Source: Henriciella sp. (GTDB lineage: Bacteria; Pseudomonadota; Alphaproteobacteria; Caulobacterales; Hyphomonadaceae). From it: a DNA stretch of 32,911 nucleotides. Positions 1-6,398 of this stretch are shown piece after piece (within the stretch, counting starts at the first letter, position 1; the number at the start of each line of letters is the position of its first letter). The notes under the pieces are model-generated. The model searched no databases and was not told the origin of the DNA. It saw only the letters and a list, made by a program, of their open reading frames with translations. Where the stretch lies: positions 1 through 32,911 of the forward strand of contig DUBH01000007.1 in the NCBI GenBank assembly GCA_012960415.1, given 5' to 3'. A program made the translations under genes and the position numbers.

Positions 1-270
1 CCTCGACCCGACGCTGGCTCCCCAGGGCGTCGGCAGCAACGCCAAGGACTCACAGCCTCCCTCGAGCAGGGCGCGGCCCCTCCCGTAGAGCTCACCAATC
101 TCCACATCGAGCTCCTCGGCAAGCGGTTCGGACATCTCTCCAAAAAACCCGAGCGTGACATGAAAGTGGGAGCGGTCACGCCAGCGCGCGCCATCGACGC
201 CCTTCTGCAGGGGCTCGAGGCGGTAAGCGATATCATCAGGCACGGGCAGGCCTGCAAACAGTCTGATCAT
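1..270 (-). CDS. thpR: RNA 2',3'-cyclic phosphodiesterase (ThpR/LigT-like), 3' end cut by window edge
   Basis: The reading frame opens at an ATG on the minus strand (268-270) and runs off the window start, so about 90 N-terminal residues are visible. It begins MIRLFAGLPVPDDIAYRLEP and contains GARWRDRSHFHVTLGFFGEM, the characteristic start of the LigT/2H phosphoesterase family, with HVTLGFFG as the first of the two HxT/S motifs. Known members hydrolyse 2',3'-cyclic phosphodiester bonds at RNA ends or ligate tRNA halves in vitro. The second HxT motif lies outside the window. Residues after about 60 match the usual family pattern less well, so a frameshift near the edge cannot be ruled out. It lies 54 bp downstream of the DUF2853 gene and may be cotranscribed with it. 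Confidence 0.7.
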   Translation of the reverse strand, partial: MIRLFAGLPVPDDIAYRLEPLQKGVDGARWRDRSHFHVTLGFFGEMSEPLAEELDVEIGELYGRGRALLEGGCESLALLPTPWGASVGSR

Positions 271-324
271 GCTCCGAGCTGACAGCGAATTGCCGCCATC
301 ATCAAGAGCGTAAGGAGCGCTCGC

Positions 325-657
325 CTATCCGGCGAGTTCGTCCAGCTTCCCGAAATGCTCTGCGAGAAGATAGTAGAAGGTCACGCGCGACTTGTTTCCG
401 CCTTCCGGCTTCAGGGTCTCGCAGATCTTGCCGATGGCCGTATCGATCTCGGCATTCTTCTCTTTCAGGCCCAGCTTGTTGCGGCAGTATTTGTCGCGGA
501 CCCGCTGCAACTCATTCTCGTCCGAGCAGGAAACCAGTGAAGAATCCCGATTGCGCAGGGCGATACCGAGATGGCCGACAATTTTCTCTGCGGCTTTCTG
601 GTTATAGCCTTTTGCGTATTTCTTGATGTTGTCAGCATACGCCGATGCGTCGGCCAT
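325..657 (-). CDS. DUF2853 family protein
   Basis: A 110-residue protein with the conserved DUF2853 pattern: an N-terminal helix (DNIKKYAKGYNQKAAEKI), the central HLGIALRNRDSSLVSCSD segment, RDKYCRNKLGLKEKN, and the C-terminal KSRVTFYYLLAEHFGKL. It has no signal peptide or membrane segment and is probably cytoplasmic. No biochemical function is known to me for this family. The ATG at 655-657 is preferred over an upstream TTG at 670-672, because the GGGGGGA ribosome-binding stretch lies just before this ATG and would fall inside the longer reading frame. An inverted repeat and spaced direct repeats lie upstream, between this gene and the divergent BI-1 gene. Confidence 0.85.
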   Translation of the reverse strand: MADASAYADNIKKYAKGYNQKAAEKIVGHLGIALRNRDSSLVSCSDENELQRVRDKYCRNKLGLKEKNAEIDTAIGKICETLKPEGGNKSRVTFYYLLAEHFGKLDELAG

Positions 658-693
658 CAGATGTCCCCCCAATGAATATTTAGGTGCGTCCCC

Positions 694-710
694 ACTGTCT
701 CCCCGACAGT
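694..710. promoter_or_regulatory. Perfect inverted repeat ACTGTC-N5-GACAGT
   Basis: ACTGTC (694-699) and GACAGT (705-710) are perfect reverse complements around TCCCC. On the minus strand this is a 6-bp stem with a GGGGA loop, about 37-53 nt upstream of the DUF2853 start. It could be an operator dyad or a leader hairpin. No binding factor can be named. Confidence 0.3.
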
Positions 711-725
711 TGCTGTATGCTGCAG

Positions 726-756
726 CTAGACATGATGAAAGTCAAACTAGACTTGA
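726..756. promoter_or_regulatory. Two 10-bp direct repeats spaced 21 bp apart
   Basis: CTAGACATGA (726-735) and CTAGACTTGA (747-756) differ at one base, and their starts are 21 bp apart, close to two helical turns. A TTGACT hexamer for the minus strand (740-745) lies between and overlaps them, so they may be regulator sites for the DUF2853 promoter. This is inference from spacing only. Confidence 0.25.
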
Positions 757-834
757 GCCCTTTTCCCCGGTGAGGCGTAAAATCAAAGCCACGGTCCCGC
801 ATGATCACGGTTGCGTCAGCGCAGCCGGTTTACC

Positions 835-865
835 TTGAACTTAAGGCTTGTTTCCCACATATTAT
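835..865 (+). promoter_or_regulatory. Predicted sigma70-type promoter for the BI-1 family gene
   Basis: TTGAAC at 835-840 is followed after 17 bp by CATATT (858-863), or after 19 bp by TATTAT (860-865). This would give a leader of roughly 40 nt. The downstream ribosome binding site (AGAGGG, about 5 nt before the ATG at 911) is strong. Confidence 0.4.
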
Positions 866-910
866 CGCTAATCGGCATGAAAGTATGCCGGCCTTTCGAA
901 AGAGGGATAA

Positions 911-1693
911 ATGAACGACTTCAACTCATCTGTCGCCCGCGGCAGGACTATGGATGCCAGCATTGATCAGGGGCTTCGCACCTTCATGCTTGGCGTCTAT
1001 CAGAAACTGACGCTCGGCATCGCGCTTTCAGGCGTGCTCGCCTTTGCGGCCGGCACCTGGGACCCGCTCACCGCGCTGATCTTCGGCACGCCGCTCTACT
1101 ATGTAGTGGCATTCGCCCCGATTGCGCTGATTTTTGGCTCCATGTTCTTCATGAAGAACCCGTCGCCAACCGGATCGGCCATTCTGTACTGGGCAATCGT
1201 GACCTTCATTGGTCTTGGCCTCGGCGTTTACTTCTACATGGCTGAGTCGAACATCTCGACGCAGACCGCTGGCGGTATCTCGCAATCGCTCAACTACATG
1301 ACGATCGCGAAAGCCTTCATGATCACGGCGTCCGCCTTTGGCGCGCTGACGCTCTGGGGCTATACGACCAAGCGTGACCTGTCGGCTATCGGCAGCTTTG
1401 CGATCATGGCGCTGTGGGCCCTGTTCGCGGTCTCCGTGGTCTACATGTTCCTTCCAATGCTCGGCATCATGGAAGCGTCTTCCGGCATGGAGTGGCTGAT
1501 TTCGGGCGGCTTCGCCCTTCTCTCAGCTGTGCTCGTCGCCTGGCAGACGCAAGAACTGAAGGAAGGCTATTACCAGCTTTCGCATGATGGCCGCAGCCTG
1601 GCCGTGATGACGAACTGGGGTGCCCTCAACTTCTTCATCATGTTCGTGAACATGTTCCGCTTCGTGTTGATGTTCCTCTCTTCACGCGAATAG
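911..1693 (+). CDS. Bax inhibitor-1 (BI-1)/YccA family membrane protein
   Basis: This 260-residue integral membrane protein has about seven hydrophobic segments after a short polar N-terminus. It opens DQGLRTFMLGVYQKLTLGIALSG, typical of bacterial BI-1/YbhL/YccA proteins. The C-terminal part has LVAWQTQELKEGYYQ followed by a final helix, NFFIMFVNMFRFVLMFL. Family members act as pH-gated calcium leak channels (BsYetJ) or as modulators of FtsH proteolysis (E. coli YccA); which applies here is unknown. The length is normal for the family. The start at 911 is supported by AGAGGG five bases upstream. The gene is monocistronic, with its own predicted promoter upstream and a strong intrinsic terminator 25 bp after the stop codon. 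Confidence 0.92.
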   Translation: MNDFNSSVARGRTMDASIDQGLRTFMLGVYQKLTLGIALSGVLAFAAGTWDPLTALIFGTPLYYVVAFAPIALIFGSMFFMKNPSPTGSAILYWAIVTFIGLGLGVYFYMAESNISTQTAGGISQSLNYMTIAKAFMITASAFGALTLWGYTTKRDLSAIGSFAIMALWALFAVSVVYMFLPMLGIMEASSGMEWLISGGFALLSAVLVAWQTQELKEGYYQLSHDGRSLAVMTNWGALNFFIMFVNMFRFVLMFLSSRE

Positions 1694-1717
1694 AGCATCC
1701 ATCATACGCAACTGACG

Positions 1718-1749
1718 AAAGCCCCGAAGCCGCCGCTTCGGGGCTTTTT
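1718..1749 (+). terminator. Rho-independent terminator after the BI-1 gene
   Basis: AAAGCCCCGAAGC (1718-1730) pairs perfectly with GCTTCGGGGCTTT (1735-1747) around a four-base CGCC loop. The T-run TTTTTC ends at 1750. A 13-bp stem with a T-tract is a textbook intrinsic terminator, and it isolates the BI-1 gene from mmcB. Confidence 0.9.
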
Positions 1750-1784
1750 CATGTAAGGGGGCTGACAGCGGCTCAACCCTCGCC

Positions 1785-1811
1785 TTGACTCTGAACCGCG
1801 CCTGGTATGAT
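1785..1811 (+). promoter_or_regulatory. Predicted mmcB promoter with extended -10
   Basis: TTGACT (1785-1790) and TATGAT (1806-1811) are separated by 15 bp, slightly short. TGG immediately before TATGAT makes an extended -10 (TGnTATGAT). Transcription would start near 1817, inside the SOS box. A GACTC site (GANTC, the CcrM methylation motif in alphaproteobacteria) overlaps the -35. Confidence 0.5.
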
Positions 1812-1815
1812 CTCA

Positions 1816-1830
1816 GAACAGATCATGAAC
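1816..1830 (+). promoter_or_regulatory. LexA-type SOS box GAAC-N7-GAAC
   Basis: GAACAGATCATGAAC is an exact match to the alphaproteobacterial LexA operator, the GTTC-N7-GTTC direct repeat read on the other strand. It covers the expected transcription start of the predicted mmcB promoter, where a repressor would block initiation. mmcB is a known SOS gene in Caulobacter, so site and gene agree. Confidence 0.75.
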
Positions 1831-1851
1831 CAGCCGGAAGCGGGCGCGGCG

Positions 1852-2307
1852 ATGGCCTATGACCCACATAACCCTTGCGCGAGCGATATTTGCCGCGGCG
1901 TCCTCCGGCTTTTCGGCGCGATGAACCTTGCCGGTGTGACGGAGATGACCCTCGCCAATGGCAGGCGCGCCGATGTGGCCGCCATTGGCCCGAAAGGCGA
2001 GATCGTAATCGTCGAGATCAAGAGCTCCGTCGCCGACTTCCGCGCGGACGGGAAATGGCCCGACTACCGCCCCTTCTGCGACCGCTTCTATTTCGCAGTC
2101 AGCCATGGCTTTCCGAAGGACCTGATCCCGGACGAGACGGGCCTCATCGTGGCGGACGGGTTTGGCGGCGCAGTCCTGCGAGAGCCAGAGCCAACACCGC
2201 TCGCAGCCGCCCGGCGCAAGGCGATGACCCTGCGCTTTGCGCGGCTCGCAGCCCTTCGCGCCACCCAATATGTCCATCAACCTTTCACCCCCGAAGCCGC
2301 CAAATAG
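1852..2307 (+). CDS. mmcB: MmcB family DNA repair protein (DUF1052)
   Basis: The protein has NGRRADVAAI followed by EIVIVEIKSSVADFRADGKWPDY, an arrangement like the D...ExK core of PD-(D/E)XK nucleases. It then has CDRFYFAVSHGFP and GLIVAD, matching the MmcB/DUF1052 family. In Caulobacter crescentus MmcB contributes to mitomycin C resistance and is SOS-regulated; nuclease activity is predicted from the fold. The ATG at 1852 (MAYDPHNPCASDI, 151 residues) is chosen because an earlier in-frame ATG at 1807 lies in the predicted -10 and another at 1825 overlaps the SOS box. A start at 1825 remains possible. The next gene follows after 50 bp and may be cotranscribed, giving a small repair unit. Confidence 0.85.
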   Translation: MAYDPHNPCASDICRGVLRLFGAMNLAGVTEMTLANGRRADVAAIGPKGEIVIVEIKSSVADFRADGKWPDYRPFCDRFYFAVSHGFPKDLIPDETGLIVADGFGGAVLREPEPTPLAAARRKAMTLRFARLAALRATQYVHQPFTPEAAK

Positions 2308-2310
2308 GTG

Positions 2311-2332
2311 GCAGGCGAGGCTGGACGCCTGC
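2311..2332 (+). other. Intercistronic hairpin between mmcB and the next gene
   Basis: GCAGGCG (2311-2317) pairs perfectly with CGCCTGC (2326-2332) around an 8-base loop, three bases after the mmcB stop codon. No T-tract follows, so it is not a standard terminator. It could affect mRNA stability or reduce read-through into the downstream gene. Confidence 0.35.
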
Positions 2333-2357
2333 ACACAGACTCCCTAGCTGACACGTC

Positions 2358-2912
2358 ATGAGCCTTGCCTATCCCCTCGCCACCTCTGCAGACGCCGCCC
2401 TGAAGGCAGGCGGGGACGCCGCACGCACGCGCTATGAGGCCGAAACCCTTGCCGGTGACACGCCGATCCTGTCGCTGGAGACAGAGTGGCTGAAGCCGGA
2501 TGCGGCTGATGTGCAGGGCCTGATCAAGGAGGCAGAATCCGGCGAGGCAAAGGGCTTCATCCAGATTTACGAGGATGCTGACGGCAAGCCAGTCCTCGCC
2601 GTCACCTACTGGAAGCTGAAGCATGAGCGCACAGGCGAGGCCGCCGCCTCAGCCTCGAAGCCATCAGAGCCAGAGCCCGAAAACCTGCCGCCGCCAAAGC
2701 CGAAGAAACAGGCGACAGAAATCGACCATACCGATGACCTCTACTTCCGGCATGCGCGCAGTAAACGGGCCCGCAAGAGCAAACCTGCCGACCCGCGCCA
2801 GATGGACCTTTTCGTCAGCCCCGACCAGCGCGGCTATGAGCATAAGGATCCGAACAATCCGAATACGATGCTGACAGACGAGGAAGGCGACGGCACCACT
2901 TTCGGTGGTTAG
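2358..2912 (+). CDS. Uncharacterised protein with a β-clamp-binding-like QMDLF motif
   Basis: A 184-residue protein that I cannot assign to a named family. Residues 1-95 look folded (PILSLETEWLKPDAADVQGL, KGFIQIYEDADGKPVLAVTYWKL). Residues 96-120 are a Pro/Glu/Lys-rich linker. The tail has a basic patch (RHARSKRARKSK) and then RQMDLFVSP. Q148-M-D-L-F152 matches the bacterial sliding-clamp-binding pentapeptide (consensus QL[S/D]LF), which usually sits in flexible tails of replication and repair proteins. The neighbour upstream is the SOS gene mmcB, 50 bp away on the same strand, so a role in repair is a reasonable inference but unproven. Its stop codon overlaps that of the convergent 49-residue membrane protein gene. 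Confidence 0.7.
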   Translation: MSLAYPLATSADAALKAGGDAARTRYEAETLAGDTPILSLETEWLKPDAADVQGLIKEAESGEAKGFIQIYEDADGKPVLAVTYWKLKHERTGEAAASASKPSEPEPENLPPPKPKKQATEIDHTDDLYFRHARSKRARKSKPADPRQMDLFVSPDQRGYEHKDPNNPNTMLTDEEGDGTTFGG

Positions 2913-3058
2913 CCCCCAAGCACCAGCTGCGTGATCATGGCCGCCAGCGCAGAAACCGCCATCACGACAACAAAGACGATGCCGAGCATTTTGAGGCCCG
3001 GTTTCTCGCGGTTCGGCACACCGGCCCACCACGACCTGAAACTGTCATGCTTTTCCAT
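2909..3058 (-). CDS. Small (49-residue) single-pass membrane protein
   Basis: Reading the minus strand from the ATG at 3056-3058 gives 49 residues ending in TAA at 2909-2911. The first 20 residues are polar and basic, with two tryptophans (MEKHDSFRSWWAGVPNREKP). Residues 22-47 form one strongly hydrophobic segment (LKMLGIVFVVVMAVSALAAM). This layout suggests a cytoplasmic N-terminus and one inner-membrane helix. AGGCGGG upstream could serve as a weak ribosome binding site. It lies 62 bp downstream of msrB on the same strand, so it may share its transcript. The stop codon overlaps the convergent gene's stop by the sequence TTAG. The family is not recognised, and short length limits confidence. 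Confidence 0.6.
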   Translation of the reverse strand: MEKHDSFRSWWAGVPNREKPGLKMLGIVFVVVMAVSALAAMITQLVLGG

Positions 3059-3120
3059 GGCGCCCGCCTAGCAGGCGAACCTCAGGGCCGAAAGGCCTAA
3101 GCGTATTTTTTTGCGGGCGA

Positions 3121-3651
3121 TCAGGCGCTTGCTGGCTTGAAGGTCAGCGCGACGCCATTGTTGCAATAGCGCAGCCCCGTCGGCTGTGGCCCATCCTCGA
3201 AGACATGACCCTGATGGCCGAGGCAGCGGGCGCAATGATATTCGGTCCGCGTATAGAAGAGCTTGTTGTCAGCCTTGAAGCCGAGGCTGCCCTCAATATA
3301 GCTCCAGAAGCTCGGCCAGCCTGTGCCGCTGTCATACTTCCATTCTGACTTGAACAGCGGCAGGTCGCAGCCCTTGCAATGGAACGTGCCTTCACGCTTT
3401 TCATCATCCAGCGGTGAGGAGCCGGCGCGCTCTGTGTCTTCCTTGCGGAGCACGTTGAACGCGTCCTGCGGCAGGCGCTCGCGCCATTCGGCTTCGGTGA
3501 GGTTGCGCCAGTCCGTATCGGCATATTGCGCCTCAGCAGCGCTCTGGCTTTCGGCAGAACTGCGCGCATTGGTGCACGCAGCGAGGAGGCCACCGGCTAC
3601 GCTACTCAGCAGCAGACGGCGACGCGACATGTTTGCAAATACGTGTTTCAT
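3121..3651 (-). CDS. msrB: Peptide-methionine (R)-S-oxide reductase MsrB, exported, probable lipoprotein
   Basis: The C-terminal 120 residues are a complete MsrB domain: zinc-binding CxxC pairs FHCKGC and CARC, the GTGWPSFW active-site loop, and RYCNNGVALTF with the resolving/catalytic cysteine position of MsrB (usually RYCxNS). The enzyme reduces methionine-R-sulfoxide in proteins. The N-terminus MSRRRLLLSSVAGGLLAAC has a twin-arginine-like SRRRLL motif, a hydrophobic core and an LAAC lipobox, so the protein is probably exported and lipid-anchored, repairing oxidised envelope proteins. Start choice is uncertain: ATG 3651 (176 residues, chosen), ATG 3630 (directly at the signal peptide) or GTG 3759. 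None has a good ribosome binding site. A periplasmic MsrB would need its own electron donor, which is not encoded nearby. Confidence 0.9.
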   Translation of the reverse strand: MKHVFANMSRRRLLLSSVAGGLLAACTNARSSAESQSAAEAQYADTDWRNLTEAEWRERLPQDAFNVLRKEDTERAGSSPLDDEKREGTFHCKGCDLPLFKSEWKYDSGTGWPSFWSYIEGSLGFKADNKLFYTRTEYHCARCLGHQGHVFEDGPQPTGLRYCNNGVALTFKPASA

Positions 3652-3810
3652 GGTTGCGATATGGCGCTCGACACCGCTGTGACCACTCACAAATGCGTGT
3701 GGAAAAGGTGAGAGCTGAGCAAAAAATGCCTGCAACGAAGGGTCGCTTTCGGCTTCCACAGCCTTTAGAAGTCCGCCTTCAAATTAACCTCAAATGTGCC
3801 GGAGCAGGTC

Positions 3811-4062
3811 ATGGACGACGGAAAGCTGACAGACGCAGCGCGCGAGAAACTGCGCCTGACAGTCGAGCGTATAGAGCGCCTCGAAGAAGAGAAAAAAGAA
3901 GTCGCTGACCAGATCAAGGATGTCTACGCCGAGGCAAAGGCCATGGGCTATGACACCAAGGCGCTCCGCCAGGTCGTGCGCCTGCGCAAGCAGGACCGCC
4001 AGGAGCGCGAAGAGCAGGAAGCGGTTCTCGAAACCTATCTGATCGCGCTCGGCGAGGTCTAA
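3811..4062 (+). CDS. gapR: GapR family DNA-binding protein (DUF2312)
   Basis: An 83-residue protein with the conserved GapR pattern: [59 protein letters not shown] and a C-terminal YLIALGEV. The first half is a long coiled coil, and basic residues surround it. In Caulobacter GapR is an essential nucleoid-associated protein that forms a tetrameric clamp around overtwisted AT-rich DNA and stimulates gyrase and topoisomerase IV. The ATG at 3811 is preferred over a GTG at 3796 because GGAG lies six bases upstream. The stop codon overlaps that of the convergent FAD monooxygenase gene. Confidence 0.93.
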   Translation: MDDGKLTDAAREKLRLTVERIERLEEEKKEVADQIKDVYAEAKAMGYDTKALRQVVRLRKQDRQEREEQEAVLETYLIALGEV

Positions 4063-5288
4063 CGTCCCGTCTGGCCGAGGCCTTTCGGCCAGTGTTCAGG
4101 TCGCAGGCCCAGCCCGATCGCGCGCGCAGGCAAGCGCCTCAGAATGGGCACCTTGTCCAGCAACCGCACTATAAGCGGCGCCTTGCCGGATGACTTGCCA
4201 GTGATGGCAGGCATGATCACGCGCTCATGCGCAAACACCTGCACGGCCTGCGTAATCTCGGCAGGCCATTCGCGCCGCTTCTGGACCTTTGCGAGCGTGG
4301 ACCAGGACAGGCTGCCATCCTTTAGCGCTGGACCGATGATCCGCGCGGCGGCAACGGCATCCTGAAGCGCCAGATTGATGCCCACCCCGCCAACAGGCGA
4401 CATGGCATGTGCCGCATCCCCGATCGCCAGCAGTCCGTCGCGCCACCATTTGCGCAGCCGGCTCACTTCGACGCGCAGCAGCTTTATATCCTCAAAGCCT
4501 TCAATGGTCTGCACCGCATCGGCAAGGTCCGGCGCAATGGATGCCACCTTCGCGCGGAAAGCCTCGATCCCGTGCTCGCGGACCTGTCCAAAGCCGTCTT
4601 TCTCGATAACGAGCGCAACCTGCCAGTAGCTGCCGCGGTTGAGGCTGACCAGAAAGCCGCCCTTTGCGATGTGGCCCAGCGACTCAGCGGACGCCTCGCT
4701 CTCATTGCGCGGCAGGCGAAACCACAACACGTCAATGGGCGCCCCCTGCTGGACCAGCTTCAGACGGCCCGCTTCCCGCAACATGGAATCGCGTCCATCG
4801 CAGGCGACCGTCACCTTCGCGCGGATCTTGAAGTCCTCGCCATCCTTGCTGGCGCAGATACCTGTCACCTTGCCATCGCGCCCGGTCAGACGCTCTGCCC
4901 GCGTTTCCATCATCAGCGTGAAACCGGGCAGCTTGCGCACCTCGCTGGCCAGAAAGTCGAGAAATTCCCATTGCGGCATGAAGGCGACGAACTTGGCCGC
5001 CGTCGGCAGGTGGCTGAAATCCACCATCTGGTAATGGCGCCCGCCTGCGTTGATGCCGATCTGCTCGGTCTTCTGGAAATCCCGCTTCAGGAAAGCTTCC
5101 AGCAGGCCAAGCTCATGCAGCACCTGCATGGTGGAGGGATGGACCGTATCGCCGCGAAAATCGCGCAGGAAATCCTTGTGCTTCTCGACGACGATCACGT
5201 CGACACCCTGCCGGGCGAGCAGATAGCCCAGCATGATGCCGGCAGGCCCGCCGCCAGCGATACAGCATTCCGTTTCAATCACCTGCAT
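4059..5288 (-). CDS. FAD-dependent monooxygenase (PHBH/UbiH-type fold)
   Basis: A 409-residue flavoprotein. The N-terminus holds the ADP-binding Rossmann motif ([19 protein letters not shown], with an acidic E at the end of the second strand, VVEKH). It also has [14 protein letters not shown], the mid-protein [12 protein letters not shown] (DG motif), and [18 protein letters not shown] (GD motif, FAD ribityl/pyrophosphate binding). These define group A flavin monooxygenases such as p-hydroxybenzoate hydroxylase and UbiH-type ring hydroxylases. The substrate cannot be deduced. There is no signal peptide. The gene stands alone on the minus strand, convergent with gapR (4-nt overlap of stop codons) and divergent from the 5331 gene across only 42 bp. 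Confidence 0.85.
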   Translation of the reverse strand: MQVIETECCIAGGGPAGIMLGYLLARQGVDVIVVEKHKDFLRDFRGDTVHPSTMQVLHELGLLEAFLKRDFQKTEQIGINAGGRHYQMVDFSHLPTAAKFVAFMPQWEFLDFLASEVRKLPGFTLMMETRAERLTGRDGKVTGICASKDGEDFKIRAKVTVACDGRDSMLREAGRLKLVQQGAPIDVLWFRLPRNESEASAESLGHIAKGGFLVSLNRGSYWQVALVIEKDGFGQVREHGIEAFRAKVASIAPDLADAVQTIEGFEDIKLLRVEVSRLRKWWRDGLLAIGDAAHAMSPVGGVGINLALQDAVAAARIIGPALKDGSLSWSTLAKVQKRREWPAEITQAVQVFAHERVIMPAITGKSSGKAPLIVRLLDKVPILRRLPARAIGLGLRPEHWPKGLGQTGR

Positions 5289-5330
5289 GTGCCATCGCCC
5301 TGATCTTGGCGTTTCACCTGAACCGACCTA

Positions 5331-5909
5331 ATGTCTCAGCTACTGATGTCACGCGAAATCGATGAGAGAAAGAAGCGCAAGGCGCTGCGCAAACTGCGCA
5401 AGGCGGCGGAGCTTGCCGAACGCGGCGAGGGCCCGCCCCTTTCTGATTGGGAGCGTGAATTCCTGGAAGAAGTCGAGCAGCGGATCGAGACGTTCGGTTC
5501 TGCCTTCGCAGATCCTGAAAAAGGCAATCTGGAAGAGCCGATGTCGGCCCTCCAGACCCGCAAGCTGAAGGAAATCGACAAGAAGGCGCGGGGCAAGGAC
5601 ACCGGCTTCAAGACGCGCAAACCGCTCGGCTGGAAAAAGAAACAGGACTTCACCCCCCGCGTGCGCCAGCTTGACGATGACATCGCCGATGAGCCAGCGC
5701 CGCCGCCTGAGCCGAAGCCCGCACCCACACCGTTCAGCGTGATCCGTGGCAGCGAACTTGGCGAACCGCGCCCCAAACGCACCGCGCGAAAGACACCGCC
5801 TGCCAAGCCAGCCGCCCAGTGCAGAAAGCCGGAGCGCGAACCCACGCCAGAGCCGGCACCGAAACGGCCTGCCTTCCGCGTCATCCAGGGCGGCAAGGAT
5901 GACGCCTGA
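5331..5909 (+). CDS. Uncharacterised basic protein with two F-x-V-I-x-G motifs
   Basis: A 192-residue protein not assigned to a family. Residues 8-60 are highly charged and helical (SREIDERKKRKALRKLRKA; LSDWEREFLEEVEQRIETFG). Residues 70-115 are basic (LQTRKLKEIDKKARGK; RKPLGWKKKQDF). Residues 120-192 are a Pro/Lys/Glu-rich, probably disordered tail with FSVIRG at 135-140 and FRVIQG at 182-187. No ribosome binding site precedes the ATG at 5331, and the divergent FAD gene starts only 42 bp away, so the transcript may be leaderless or start at the later ATG (5346). It overlaps the downstream ASCH gene by 11 nt, indicating one transcript and probable translational coupling. Confidence 0.65.
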   Translation: MSQLLMSREIDERKKRKALRKLRKAAELAERGEGPPLSDWEREFLEEVEQRIETFGSAFADPEKGNLEEPMSALQTRKLKEIDKKARGKDTGFKTRKPLGWKKKQDFTPRVRQLDDDIADEPAPPPEPKPAPTPFSVIRGSELGEPRPKRTARKTPPAKPAAQCRKPEREPTPEPAPKRPAFRVIQGGKDDA

Positions 5910-6363
5910 CCAGCAGGCGGCATGGGACCGCTTTCAGGCTGACACGGCAGATGCGCGCCAGCCCTATGACATCTTTGCCTTCGGGGACGGACCAGAGCTC
6001 GCCAACGAGCTGTTGGCACTGGTGCTGACGGGGACCAAGCAGGCCACGGCGTCTCGCCTCAATCTTTACAAGACAATGGGCCTGCGCCCGCCCGCCGCCG
6101 GTGACCTCTCTCTGGTGCTTGATGGCGCGGGCCGCCCCGCCTGCGTGATCGAGACAACACAGGTCGATATCGCGCCGTTCAGCGCCGCAACGGAAGAGTT
6201 CGCCTATGTCGAAGGCGAAGGCGATCGCTCTCTCGCCTTCTGGCAGTCAGCCCACCTTTCCTACTTCCACCGCGAATGCGCCCGCGAAGGCAGTTTTTTC
6301 TCAGAGGACGAACCCATCGTCTTCGAACGCTTCCGGCTTATCTGGACTCCTGAAAAGCAATAG
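5899..6363 (+). CDS. ASCH domain-containing protein
   Basis: A 154-residue protein with the ASCH-superfamily pattern of the longer bacterial branch: FAFGDGPELANELLALVLTGTKQATAS near the N-terminus, AGDLSLVLDGAGRPACVIETTQVDI in the middle, and EFAYVEGEGDRSLAFWQSAH with a late FERFRLIW. The fold is related to PUA domains and is expected to bind RNA or nucleotide-like ligands. Some family members have RNase or N4-acetylcytidine amidohydrolase (YqfB) activity; which applies here is not known. The ATG at 5899 lies 11 nt inside the preceding gene, with AAGG directly upstream, so a longer frame starting at 5746 is rejected. No membrane or export signal is present. Confidence 0.85.
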   Translation: MTPDQQAAWDRFQADTADARQPYDIFAFGDGPELANELLALVLTGTKQATASRLNLYKTMGLRPPAAGDLSLVLDGAGRPACVIETTQVDIAPFSAATEEFAYVEGEGDRSLAFWQSAHLSYFHRECAREGSFFSEDEPIVFERFRLIWTPEKQ

Positions 6364-6398
6364 CGGGCCGACCACTGGCCTTCTGATGGAGCACAGGA

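Noticed and set aside
3084-3112. Hairpin GGCC-GAAA-GGCC followed by a T-run, as a terminator for the 2358-2912 gene
   Set aside because: The stem is only four to five bp, the T-run is separated from it by seven bases, and a minus-strand gene lies between; too weak to call.
4407-5303. A 298-codon plus-strand frame over the FAD monooxygenase gene
   Set aside because: The minus strand carries clear FAD-binding motifs throughout; the plus-strand product shows no domain.
5746-5898. N-terminal extension of the ASCH-domain protein
   Set aside because: The extra residues overlap the preceding gene, are Arg/Ser/Pro-rich and do not match the family. The ATG at 5899 fits the family start and has AAGG upstream.
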